A stretch of 64,000 nt of DNA, from NCBI RefSeq assembly GCF_009733845.1, contig NZ_WNXZ01000001.1, forward strand, positions 1,054,001-1,118,000, written 5' to 3'. This document shows, in pieces, positions 33,219-40,423 of this stretch. Position 1 is the stretch's first letter. Each line of letters starts with the position of its first letter. The notes under the pieces are model-generated. The model ran no database searches and was not told where the DNA came from. It saw only the letters and a list, made by a program, of their open reading frames with translations. The DNA is from Pseudactinotalea terrae (GTDB lineage: Bacteria; Actinomycetota; Actinomycetes; Actinomycetales; Beutenbergiaceae). Made by a program: the position numbers and the translations under genes.

Positions 33219-33435
33219 GCCAACCACCTTCGGCGGAGACGTTGAGGGTCAGGCCGAGCTCTTCGAATACGTCAAGCACGCGCGGCAACGCGGCCGGCGT
33301 GCGGCCCGCCTCGACCGCGACAAGCCACTCACGGGATACCCCGGAGCGCCGGGCCAGCTCCGCCTGGGTGAGGCCAGCGCGCTCACGCGCGTCACGCACC
33401 ACCGCGCCGACGTCCGCCATCGTTCGCACTCGCAT
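33211..33435 (-). CDS. hipB: HipB-family antitoxin, XRE DNA-binding protein
   Basis: 74 residues with a helix-turn-helix (VVRDARERAGLTQAELARRSGVSREWLVAVEAGRT), followed by a short strand-forming tail (LGLTLNVSAEGG). GGAG lies 7 nt before the ATG. HipB dimers bind operators upstream and repress the operon while neutralising HipA; matching dyads are visible just upstream. Confidence 0.9.
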   Translation of the reverse strand: MRVRTMADVGAVVRDARERAGLTQAELARRSGVSREWLVAVEAGRTPAALPRVLDVFEELGLTLNVSAEGGWRG

Positions 33436-33450
33436 GCCGGACTCCCTTCG

Positions 33451-33519
33451 TGTGTACTGCGGTCCACTTTACCAGATGTGGACCACAGTGCACATTGGCC
33501 TGTGTGGACTCCAATGCAC
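33451..33519. promoter_or_regulatory. HipB-type operators upstream of hipBA
   Basis: A 17-bp inverted repeat (33451-33467 against 33478-33494; core GTCCAC-N10-GTGGAC, 15 of 17 paired) is followed by a third half-site at 33503-33519 (GTGGACTCCAATGCACA). Three related half-sites upstream of an XRE antitoxin fit autoregulation by cooperative dimers. Confidence 0.7.
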
Positions 33520-33572
33520 ACCGCAGCGGGCTGGCCGGCACGTGGATCGCGTTGGCCCCGAGCCGCCTGAGC

Positions 33573-34325
33573 TCAGTACGCGGCGAGGTCGGTGACCGCT
33601 GTCCCGTCGTTGGTGAACTCGGTGTACTGGTGGATGATGCCCGCCAGCTCGCCGGCGCTCAGCTGCCCGCGCTCCAGGAACCGCGGCGGGATCGGCTGAC
33701 CCAGCACCCGCTCCACCCCGTGCAGGTCCGCCGTCGACAGCGGCGTGCTCCAGTCGTAGCGGGAGTAGGTGTCCCGGTCCCCGGTCCGGGGATCGATGCG
33801 CTGGTACCCGGCCATGCCGGCCGCTTCGAAGATCGCGTCGATGTGGGTCTGGCCGGTCTCGCCGATGTTGCGCCGCACCAGCACACCAGAGAGCGTGTAC
33901 TCCACCGGGGCGCCGGTGTTGACACGGTCGTACCCGTCGGTCATGCCGTTGAACCGCTGGTTGCAGTACCCGTCGACCACGGTCTGCACGGCACGCTCGC
34001 GGGGGCCGTCGTCGTAGCTGACGTGCGCCCACCCGTACCCGGTGCCGCTGGACATGCGGGCGGAGAACTTGTGCCCGAACAGGGTCTTGATGTCGGCGCG
34101 CAGCGCCGCCAGCGACTCCTTGGGCATCACCCGCGGACGCTGCCCGGAACCGGTGCCGTGCCGGTCCGCCTCGGCGAAGGCCTCCTCGACGGTGTCGGCC
34201 CGCCATGCCTTGGGGCTGGGCGCTAGCGAGACACTGCTCTCGGACCGGGCCTTGGTGGCGAACTGGCCGCCGCTGCTGACGCCGGCCTGGGTGCGGCGGA
34301 CCTTGGACTCCTCGAAGCTGGTCAT
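33573..34325 (-). CDS. 250-residue accessory protein with GGQFATK N-terminal tag
   Basis: Starts MTSFEESKVRRTQAGVSSGG and continues QFATKARSESSVSL, a tail nearly identical to the next gene's. The remaining 200 residues form a soluble domain (GYGWAHVSYDDG, VEYTLSGVLVRRN) I do not recognise. The ATG lies 9 nt after a CCGCACAT box without ribosome-binding site. The common tag on otherwise unrelated proteins suggests a sorting or interaction signal. The stop is close to the end of a short intergenic region before hipB. Confidence 0.72.
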   Translation of the reverse strand: MTSFEESKVRRTQAGVSSGGQFATKARSESSVSLAPSPKAWRADTVEEAFAEADRHGTGSGQRPRVMPKESLAALRADIKTLFGHKFSARMSSGTGYGWAHVSYDDGPRERAVQTVVDGYCNQRFNGMTDGYDRVNTGAPVEYTLSGVLVRRNIGETGQTHIDAIFEAAGMAGYQRIDPRTGDRDTYSRYDWSTPLSTADLHGVERVLGQPIPPRFLERGQLSAGELAGIIHQYTEFTNDGTAVTDLAAY

Positions 34326-34334
34326 GACGGGTAG

Positions 34335-34342
34335 ATGTGCGG
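34335..34342 (-). promoter_or_regulatory. CCGCACAT promoter box, leaderless tagged gene
   Basis: CCCGCACAT, 9 nt, ATG. Confidence 0.6.
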
Positions 34343-34344
34343 GC

Positions 34345-34878
34345 TCAGCCCTGCACCGTGACCGCGAAGGTGGTGACGCCCTCGAGGCTGTCACCGCGCT
34401 CGATCTGCAGCCGCTCCGGCCGGTAGGTGCCCGATCGGGTCTGTCCCTGGCGGCGCCCGTGCACCGCCGCGGCGACGTAGTCCTCGTGGGCCACGACGTC
34501 CGGGGCGGCGACCACCCAGATGGCGGACTCTTCGTCGTAGGACGCGACGATGGTCGGCTCGTAGAAGGGCACCACGCTCCAGCCAGGCCGGGAGATCACC
34601 TGGCACGCTGCCCCAGCCTCGGCCAGCGAGGCCAGCACCCGGGCGCTGAACCGGGCGTGCGGACCACGCTCGCCGGCGTACCGACCCCGGCCTGCCGGCC
34701 ACTGCCGGCCGTGCTGCGACAGCGCCCGCAACGCATCCCGCTGCGTCCTGGTCAACGCGGGCGGCTGGTCCGGTGCGGGCAGCGCCACCCCGCTCTCGGA
34801 CCGCGGCTTGGTGGCGAACTGGCCACCGCCGCTGACTCCGGCGCGGGTGCGGCGAACGGTGTCCTCGAAGGTGCTCAT
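34345..34878 (-). CDS. 177-residue accessory protein with GGQFATK N-terminal tag
   Basis: N terminus MSTFEDTVRRTRAGVSGGGQ then FATKPRSESGV shares 20-odd positions with the neighbouring 250-residue protein, while the bodies differ. A helical stretch (LTRTQRDALRALSQHG) precedes a beta-rich C terminus (AIWVVAAPDVV). A CCGCACAT box ends 10 nt before the ATG. Function unknown; the tag is discussed as a finding. Confidence 0.72.
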   Translation of the reverse strand: MSTFEDTVRRTRAGVSGGGQFATKPRSESGVALPAPDQPPALTRTQRDALRALSQHGRQWPAGRGRYAGERGPHARFSARVLASLAEAGAACQVISRPGWSVVPFYEPTIVASYDEESAIWVVAAPDVVAHEDYVAAAVHGRRQGQTRSGTYRPERLQIERGDSLEGVTTFAVTVQG

Positions 34879-34888
34879 GCCCGGGTAC

Positions 34889-34896
34889 ATGTGCGG
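34889..34896 (-). promoter_or_regulatory. CCGCACAT promoter box, leftward half of a divergent pair
   Basis: Ends 10 nt before the ATG of the 177-residue tagged protein. Its partner on the other strand begins 6 bp away. Confidence 0.6.
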
Positions 34897-34902
34897 GCGG
34901 TG

Positions 34903-34910
34903 CCGCACAT
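34903..34910 (+). promoter_or_regulatory. CCGCACAT promoter box, rightward half of a divergent pair
   Basis: GTGCCGCACAT, leader of 39 nt, CAGGAGG before the GTG of the 66-residue gene. Confidence 0.6.
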
Positions 34911-34949
34911 CAGAACAGCAGCGAACCCATCCGTCAGGAGGACCGACCC

Positions 34950-35150
34950 GTGCCCAAGATGATCCAGCTCAGCCGCCGCACCAACCAGCGGAGCGAGGAG
35001 GAGGAGCGCAGCCTCTATGTGCACCCCGACCACATCGTCTCCGTCGGCATCGGCCGCGACTTCGAAACGGTGGTGACGGTCTCGACCGGTGGGGTGTTCG
35101 TCGTCGAGCAGAACTTCGAGGACGTCGTGGCCATGATCGAGGACGACTGA
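34950..35150 (+). CDS. 66-residue small protein of unknown function
   Basis: GTG with CAGGAGG upstream. LYVHPDHIVSVGIG and TVVTVSTGGVFVVEQ look like a small beta-sheet followed by an acidic helix. Leadered transcript from the box at 34903. Not recognised. Confidence 0.65.
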   Translation: MPKMIQLSRRTNQRSEEEERSLYVHPDHIVSVGIGRDFETVVTVSTGGVFVVEQNFEDVVAMIEDD

Positions 35151-35194
35151 GCACCGCACCGGTGCAGGTGCTGGCGTCTGGTTCGGGCCCGGTG

Positions 35195-35202
35195 CCGCAC
35201 AT
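35195..35202 (+). promoter_or_regulatory. CCGCACAT promoter box, leaderless
   Basis: GTGCCGCACAT, exactly 9 nt, ATG of the 115-residue gene. Confidence 0.65.
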
Positions 35203-35211
35203 CCGACAGCT

Positions 35212-35559
35212 ATGACCCTCTCCGCATCCGCTCCGGCCGAAGCTGTCCACATGTGCTCGGTACCGATCGAGGCGCTGCCCGGCCTGGTCGAGCACCACCC
35301 CGTCGTCGACCTCGGCAGCTACGAGTTCGGTCGCCGGCAGGTCGGCAAGCTGCTGTCCGCGAACCTCGAGCGCGACGGGTCGGTCACCGGCTCCATCGAG
35401 CTGGCGGTGCCGCAGCGTGACATCCATCGACCCGGCATGGCGGTCTACCGGTGCGTGGCCGCGGGGTTCGGGGTCGCCGGCGGGCAGCGGGTCACCGCGC
35501 ACCTGCGGACCAGCGTGCTGGCCGCGACACCGGGAGCGGTGGACATCGAGCTTGGCTGA
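35212..35559 (+). CDS. 115-residue protein of unknown function
   Basis: ATG set by the promoter box 9 nt upstream. The sequence alternates beta strands (MAVYRCVAAGFGVAGG, RVTAHLRTSVL), suggesting a small beta-barrel. Single-gene unit in a row of three small rightward genes each with its own box. Not recognised. Confidence 0.65.
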   Translation: MTLSASAPAEAVHMCSVPIEALPGLVEHHPVVDLGSYEFGRRQVGKLLSANLERDGSVTGSIELAVPQRDIHRPGMAVYRCVAAGFGVAGGQRVTAHLRTSVLAATPGAVDIELG

Positions 35560-35577
35560 GCCTGCCTGGTCTGGGTG

Positions 35578-35585
35578 CCGCACAT
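35578..35585 (+). promoter_or_regulatory. CCGCACAT promoter box, leaderless
   Basis: GTGCCGCACAT, exactly 9 nt, GTG of the 77-residue gene. Confidence 0.65.
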
Positions 35586-35594
35586 CTACCGGGC

Positions 35595-35828
35595 GTGACC
35601 GACGCCATCACCACCACTGACGGCACCACGGTGCGGCTCGCCCAGTACGAGGGGCACACCCTGGTCTTGCTCGAGCAGCCCGACACGGACCTGCAGCCCG
35701 AAGAGGCCGGCCGCATCCTGGGTGGCGCGTTCCAGCCGGTGATGTTCTGCCCGATCACGATGACCGCGGAGGCGCTTGAGGCGATCGCGACGATCACGCG
35801 TGCCCACGTCGCGCGAGGCCGTGATTGA
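35595..35828 (+). CDS. 77-residue protein of unknown function
   Basis: Starts at the GTG 9 nt after the box: MTDAITTTDGTTVRLAQYEG. Strands (HTLVLLEQP) then a helix (MTAEALEAIATITRAHV). Not recognised. Confidence 0.65.
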   Translation: MTDAITTTDGTTVRLAQYEGHTLVLLEQPDTDLQPEEAGRILGGAFQPVMFCPITMTAEALEAIATITRAHVARGRD

Positions 35829-36087
35829 ACCGCAGGAGCGCTGATCGCTGGGCGGCCCAATGGCCGTTGCACATCTGCAACACCCACGACGAGGGTCGCG
35901 CCACCTCGAGTCGGCGACGAACGCGCGAGACCGCACTGTCTGCACTGGCGCATCCATCGGATCGTCGCGCTCGTGCTCGCGTCACCCCCACGAATCCTGA
36001 CGTTCGCTAATCCGAGTTAGGCGAGGAGAGGTACGGCGGCGCGGCGCTGCCGGTCGGCGTCGGATCACACCCCTACCGTGGTGTTTC

Positions 36088-36786
36088 ATGGAGAACCCGG
36101 CCCGCGCCCTCGCCGACATCTTCGATGTGTGGGCCTTGCCCCCAAACCAGACGGCGGACGCCCGCGAGAAGGCGTTCGTCGAGCAACGCGGACTGGCATC
36201 GGGCACCGACGTCCTGGCCATGGCGATGCGATGCGTGCTCGACATCGAGACATGGCTGGAACGCCTGCGCGAGACCGGCATGGACGTGAGCATCTACACC
36301 GCGAAGCTGCCGGCGTGGCGCCGCATCATCATCGCCCGCCCAGCAGGGCAAACGAACCAGAAGCGGGAGGCCGCGCCGCAGCAGACCCGTGACGACCTGC
36401 GCGGGCTCGCCCTGCTCCTGGACGCTCACGCGGCCGCGTTCCGGCCGAGCCAGGCCACCCTCGACAAGATCGAGCAGGCCGTCGCCGACATCAAGCGCGA
36501 CCTGGTCGACCTCGCCCTGGACCCCACCACCCACGCCTACGTGCTGATGCTGCTGGAGAAGATCCTGCAGGCGCTCAACGACGGCGACAAGGAGGCGCTG
36601 CGCTCCCGCCTGGCGGAGTTCGTGGGCTGGGCCGACCTGTCGGCGGAGGCAGCCCAGGACCCCGGCTTGAAGGAGAAGTTCCGCAACCTGCGCAACCAGC
36701 TCGTTTACCCGACGATGGCGGGTGCGACGGGCAACGTCATCTCCCACGTGGCGGTCGCCTTCCTCACCGCTGGGGGCGGCGCCTAA
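36088..36786 (+). CDS. 232-residue helical protein of unknown function
   Basis: Nearly all helix, with heptad-like stretches (LDKIEQAVADIKRDLVDLAL, VLMLLEKILQALND) and a hydrophobic C terminus (VISHVAVAFLTAGGG). TACCGT lies 8 nt before the ATG and could be a -10 box for a leaderless message; no CCGCACAT box is present. The 260 bp upstream hold nothing I recognise. The tail and coiled-coil look recall some abortive-infection proteins, but this is only an impression. Confidence 0.65.
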   Translation: MENPARALADIFDVWALPPNQTADAREKAFVEQRGLASGTDVLAMAMRCVLDIETWLERLRETGMDVSIYTAKLPAWRRIIIARPAGQTNQKREAAPQQTRDDLRGLALLLDAHAAAFRPSQATLDKIEQAVADIKRDLVDLALDPTTHAYVLMLLEKILQALNDGDKEALRSRLAEFVGWADLSAEAAQDPGLKEKFRNLRNQLVYPTMAGATGNVISHVAVAFLTAGGGA

Positions 36787-36862
36787 CGGCCCCCACCCGG
36801 TGCCTCAGCCGTGTGTCGGGTGCCCGCGCTACGTTGTGCGGCACGGCGTGGGAGGAGGCCCC

Positions 36863-37966
36863 GTGGACACCAACGCCCTGCTCGCCCCGGCTGATGGTGA
36901 GCTCGAGCTCGAGCCCGCCCGGGTAGCCGGTGGTGTGGCCGAGCGGTTCGCGACCGCTGCGCTGGCGGACCGTACCTGGGAGGCCTACCGGTCGGACTGG
37001 CAACGGTTCGAGGCCTGGGCCGCCGAGCGTGGCGTCACCGCACTGCCGGCCGACCCGGCTGTCGTGGCCGACTACCTCGCCGCGGCCGCCGACCTGCACA
37101 CCGGTGACCGGCCGGTGTACTCGGCGGCGACCATCTCGCGGTGGTGCTCGGCCATCAACGCGGTGCACCGGATGGCCGGGCACTCCCCCGTTGGTCAGCA
37201 CCCCACCGTGGCCGTCGTGCTCGCCGGCATCCGCCGCACCGTGCGCCGCGCCCGCCCCACCGACCGCAAGGCCCCGCTGCTGCTGGGCGACCTCGTCGCG
37301 GTGCTGGACGCGATGCCCGCCCGGTGGCCCTGCGCGGTGGCCGCCACCCGGGACCGGGCGCTGCTGCTGGCCGGGTTCGCCGGGGCGTTCCGCCGCAGCG
37401 AGCTCACCGCGCTGACCGTGGCCGACCTGACCTGGCACCGCGACGACGGGCTGCACGTGCTGGTCCGGTACGCCAAGAACGACCAGGACGCCCACGGGCA
37501 GGTCAAGGCCCTGCCGACCGGGTCGGCCCCGGCCACCTGCCCGGTGTGCGCCATGGTGCACTGGCTGCGGCTGCTGGCCGCCCCGGACCGGCGGGCGGCG
37601 ATGCGGGCGGCGATCGCTGCCGCGCGCGCCGACGCCCATGCCTGCCGGACCGGGCTGCCCGACCTGGCGCCTACCCAGGTGGTGTTCCCGGTGCTGAACC
37701 GGCACGGTGGCATCGGGCAGCGGCCGTTGACCGGGCACGGCATCAACCGGGTCGTCAAGGACCGGGCCGCGGCGGCTGGGCTGTCACCGGAGCGGCTCGG
37801 GGCGCACTCGTTGCGCGCCGGGTTCGTCACCCAGGCCACCCGCTCAGGTGCGTCCGTGCTGGAGATCATGCGCCAGACCGGGCACCGCGACCCGGCCTCG
37901 GTCGAGGGGTACGTGCGCGAGCACGACCCGCTGCAGGGCAACGCCGTCACCCGCCTGGGGCTCTGA
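36863..37966 (+). CDS. tyrosine recombinase (integrase family)
   Basis: 367 residues from a GTG with GGAGGAGG upstream. N-terminal SAM-like core-binding domain (about 30-140) and catalytic domain with Arg in AFRRSELTAL (near residue 177), HSLRAGF (His-x-x-Arg near 314), GHRD and the nucleophile Tyr in VEGYVREHDP (near 349). A CxxC pair (TCPVC) sits in the middle. Such enzymes integrate elements or resolve multimers. It is translationally coupled to a shorter relative. Confidence 0.92.
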   Translation: MDTNALLAPADGELELEPARVAGGVAERFATAALADRTWEAYRSDWQRFEAWAAERGVTALPADPAVVADYLAAAADLHTGDRPVYSAATISRWCSAINAVHRMAGHSPVGQHPTVAVVLAGIRRTVRRARPTDRKAPLLLGDLVAVLDAMPARWPCAVAATRDRALLLAGFAGAFRRSELTALTVADLTWHRDDGLHVLVRYAKNDQDAHGQVKALPTGSAPATCPVCAMVHWLRLLAAPDRRAAMRAAIAAARADAHACRTGLPDLAPTQVVFPVLNRHGGIGQRPLTGHGINRVVKDRAAAAGLSPERLGAHSLRAGFVTQATRSGASVLEIMRQTGHRDPASVEGYVREHDPLQGNAVTRLGL

Positions 37967-38739
37967 TGCGGGGCGCCGTCGGGCTGTTCCTGGACTGGGC
38001 GGCCGCCACCGAGCACACCCCCGGACCGGACGCCCTGGAGGCGTTCCTGTCCGACGTCGACCTGGCCGCCTCCGGGGTGCACGCCGTCCGCAGCTGGCTC
38101 GGCCTGACCGGCCCGCACCCGCGAGCCACGGCGGTCCGTGCCGGCGACCTGTGGCTGGACGTGGGCGAGTCGGTGGCCCGCTGCCCACGTTCGGGGACCG
38201 CCGGGGTGCGCGGGCGCCGTGACGCGTTCGTGCTGACCTGCCTGGCGGTCGGGCTGACTCGCCGCGAGCTGCTGACGCTGCGTCCGCACCACGTCGACGG
38301 GTGGAGCGTGACGGGCCGGCGGCTGGCGCGCGGCCAGGACTGGCGGTGCTGCCCGCGGTGCGTGCTGACCCGGTGGCTGCAGGTGCTGGCCGTGCTGCCG
38401 CCGTCAGGGTCGCGGCTGGCGGCCCGCAACCTCATCGCCACCACCGAGCCGCGTCACCTCTGCCACACCGACCCGCCGATGACGTGGCGGTCCGCCCCGG
38501 TGCTGGTGCCGGCGCTGGACCAGCACGGGTGGCCCTCGCTACGCCCGCTCACGCCCCGGTCGGTGACCCGGCTCGTCGCCGCCCGGATGAGCGTGGCCGC
38601 GCCGGCGCCGTTCGAACGCACCCCACCACCGGCCGGTGGGCGGGTGGACCGGGAACGGCTGCTGGCGGAGGTCTCCGAGCTGCTGGACGAGCTCGACACG
38701 CGTCTGGACGCCGCCATGGCGCGCCTGCCGCACCTCTGA
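37966..38739 (+). CDS. degenerate tyrosine-recombinase partner protein
   Basis: 257 residues, ATG overlapping the recombinase stop by 1 bp. It parallels the upstream enzyme (LAVGLTRRELLTL for the Arg box, CCPRCVLTRWLQVL for TCPVCAMVHWLRLL, PLTPRSVTRLVAARM for PLTGHGINRVVKDR) but ends without the HxxR, GHxx and Tyr boxes, and carries a C-terminal coiled coil (LLAEVSELLDELDTRLDAAMARL). It is probably catalytically dead and may act as an accessory or directionality partner. Confidence 0.75.
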   Translation: MRGAVGLFLDWAAATEHTPGPDALEAFLSDVDLAASGVHAVRSWLGLTGPHPRATAVRAGDLWLDVGESVARCPRSGTAGVRGRRDAFVLTCLAVGLTRRELLTLRPHHVDGWSVTGRRLARGQDWRCCPRCVLTRWLQVLAVLPPSGSRLAARNLIATTEPRHLCHTDPPMTWRSAPVLVPALDQHGWPSLRPLTPRSVTRLVAARMSVAAPAPFERTPPPAGGRVDRERLLAEVSELLDELDTRLDAAMARLPHL

Positions 38740-38746
38740 GCAGGCA

Positions 38747-38790
38747 CGGTCCCGCCCACCCAGTAGCAGCGCTCAGCCAGGGCGGGACCG
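38747..38790. terminator. hairpin between convergent genes
   Basis: CGGTCCCGCCC pairs with GGGCGGGACCG over a 22-nt loop. It overlaps the last codons of the leftward gene, so it probably ends the rightward recombinase operon. Confidence 0.55.
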
Positions 38791-39384
38791 GTACCGGCGT
38801 TGCCCGTTCCGTACCGCGATCTGCGCCACTCTGGCTTTCGACAGCCCGACCAGGGGTGCGATGTCCTTGTGGAGCATCCCGGCCTCGAGAAGCCTGACCA
38901 CCTGTTCGACGCGCGTGGTGACCGCCGGGGAAGGCTGTCGCCGCTGCCCGGCGGCCCGGATGGCGGCGCTGACACACAGCGGATCCCCGCACGTGCGCCG
39001 GACCCGCGCCTCACTTCGCAGACCGCACCACTGCGCCCCGCACGCCACGCAGGTGCGCACAGTCGGGTCCACGGCTCCGAAGAGTCCGTACCCGCGACGC
39101 AGCCGACTGATGTGCGCCGTACACAGTCCCCGGTTTCTACGGGGCTTCCCGCAACCGACCATCCGGCAGACGCCGGGATCGTTCTGGATCAAGGTGAGCC
39201 CGTACTCGCTCCCATGCAGGAGGACCTCCTGGATCGCGTGGCCGGTGATGATGTTCCCGACCTCGACCACGGGGAGGCCAACCTGGACCGCGATCTGCGG
39301 CCACCGCACCCCCTTGTGCCACAGCGTGAGCGTCTCGGCGGCGGCGGGCATGCGCCCGATTCTGATCGCAGCCCCCTGACCCAC
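38773..39384 (-). CDS. Cys-rich double helix-turn-helix DNA-binding protein
   Basis: 203 residues. An N-terminal helix-turn-helix (LWHKGVRWPQIAVQVGLP), a zinc-type centre with several cysteines (CRMVGCGKPRRNRGLCTAH; CVACGAQWC; CGDPLC) and a C-terminal helix-turn-helix (LLEAGMLHKDIAPLVGLSKARVAQIA). Convergent with the recombinase pair. It may be a recombination or transcription regulator. Start uncertain; an internal ATG 11 codons on is possible. Confidence 0.72.
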   Translation of the reverse strand: MGQGAAIRIGRMPAAAETLTLWHKGVRWPQIAVQVGLPVVEVGNIITGHAIQEVLLHGSEYGLTLIQNDPGVCRMVGCGKPRRNRGLCTAHISRLRRGYGLFGAVDPTVRTCVACGAQWCGLRSEARVRRTCGDPLCVSAAIRAAGQRRQPSPAVTTRVEQVVRLLEAGMLHKDIAPLVGLSKARVAQIAVRNGQRRYRSRPG

Positions 39385-39459
39385 GCAACCCTGGTCGGTG
39401 CTGGTGGCACTACGGGGTGGCCGCCGGTTGCGGTCCAGTCGCCAGCCTGAGCGCTGTGT

Positions 39460-39834
39460 TCATCGAGGACCCGCCGATGCGTGCGGGGGTGTGGTCCGCG
39501 TAGGCGCAAGCAGGTGTCCCGTCCCGGGATGGATCCGCGCTCGGTGTCGATGTGCGGGATGACGACGGGCGGCGGCGCGAGACGTCTGCACGGTGCGCCT
39601 GGGCCACAGGATCAGCAGGAGGGCTAAGAGCGCCAACATCGAGCAGAAGACGACGGGCCCGCCCATCGTGGCGATCGTGACGCCCGGCTCGGCGACGCAT
39701 TCCCAGCTGAGGCCGACCCAGTGGAACTCGCCGCTGCCGCAGTAGATGTCCATGTCCTTCGCGACCTGCACGTACACGAACTGCCACAGCAGGAACGCCA
39801 AGAACAGGAGCAGCGCACCCAAGATCCGTCTCAC
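39460..39834 (-). CDS. small membrane protein, two helices
   Basis: 124 residues. Helices ILGALLLFLAFLLWQFVYV at the N terminus and VVFCSMLALLALLLILW after a 40-residue loop, then a basic His/Pro-rich tail. GTG start with AACACT 7 nt upstream, possibly leaderless. Function unknown. Confidence 0.65.
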   Translation of the reverse strand: MRRILGALLLFLAFLLWQFVYVQVAKDMDIYCGSGEFHWVGLSWECVAEPGVTIATMGGPVVFCSMLALLALLLILWPRRTVQTSRAAARRHPAHRHRARIHPGTGHLLAPTRTTPPHASAGPR

Positions 39835-40072
39835 CCGGCCGAGTGTTGCGCGGCTGGTTGCCCGTGGCCAGAGCCCGCGGGTGTGCGTCCTGTGCAGTCC
39901 TTGTGTCGGGACTCGCCGGTCGCGAACCGGCCCACCAGACGAGGGTGGGTGGCAGCACCCTCACGGGGGCGTGCCGCGGGATAGCCCATGGCCACAGATC
40001 CGGTCGGGGGGTTGCCGCGGCCCTGCTGCCTTCGTAGGTTGGTCCCGGAAGGGGACAGCTGGGGGGAACCAG

Positions 40073-40423
40073 ATGCGTGGTTGGCAGATCGACCCGGGCG
40101 GTGTGGATCGGGTCCTGCGCGGCGCAGCCAGTGAGGCCGGCGAGCTCACGAGCGCGTTCGCCCGTAATCGGCTCGAGGCGCTCGACGACGACCTGGCCCG
40201 CACCGGGCCGGTGGGATCAGGGGTGCGCGCCGCGGTGCAGCAGCTCCTCATGATGCAGGCCCAACAGGTCGCCACCGCCGGCCAGGACGCCAGCGCAGGC
40301 ATCCGGGGTGTGGCCGCAGCAGCCACCAACTACGCCCACGCTCAACACGAGATGGGCACCACCACCCGCAGCACCGCAACCGTGACCGACAGCGCCACGC
40401 TGCGACCCCGGGGTGCGGTGTGA
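40073..40423 (+). CDS. WXG100-like small helical protein (DUF6507-like)
   Basis: 116 residues starting MRGWQIDPGGVDRVLRGAA, matching the WxIDPxGVxxVL opening I associate with DUF6507 proteins, small helical hairpins encoded next to type VII secreted toxins. GGGGGG lies before the ATG. Its stop overlaps the GTG of the toxin gene, so the two are likely made and exported together. Confidence 0.75.
   Translation: MRGWQIDPGGVDRVLRGAASEAGELTSAFARNRLEALDDDLARTGPVGSGVRAAVQQLLMMQAQQVATAGQDASAGIRGVAAAATNYAHAQHEMGTTTRSTATVTDSATLRPRGAV

Noticed and set aside
39549-39556. ATGTGCGG at 39549 as another promoter box
   Set aside because: It lies inside the C-terminal coding part of the small membrane protein, and no start follows at a suitable distance.
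39900-39960. Possible tRNA around the CGCCGGTCGCGAACCGG stem
   Set aside because: No complete cloverleaf, anticodon stem or CCA end could be built.
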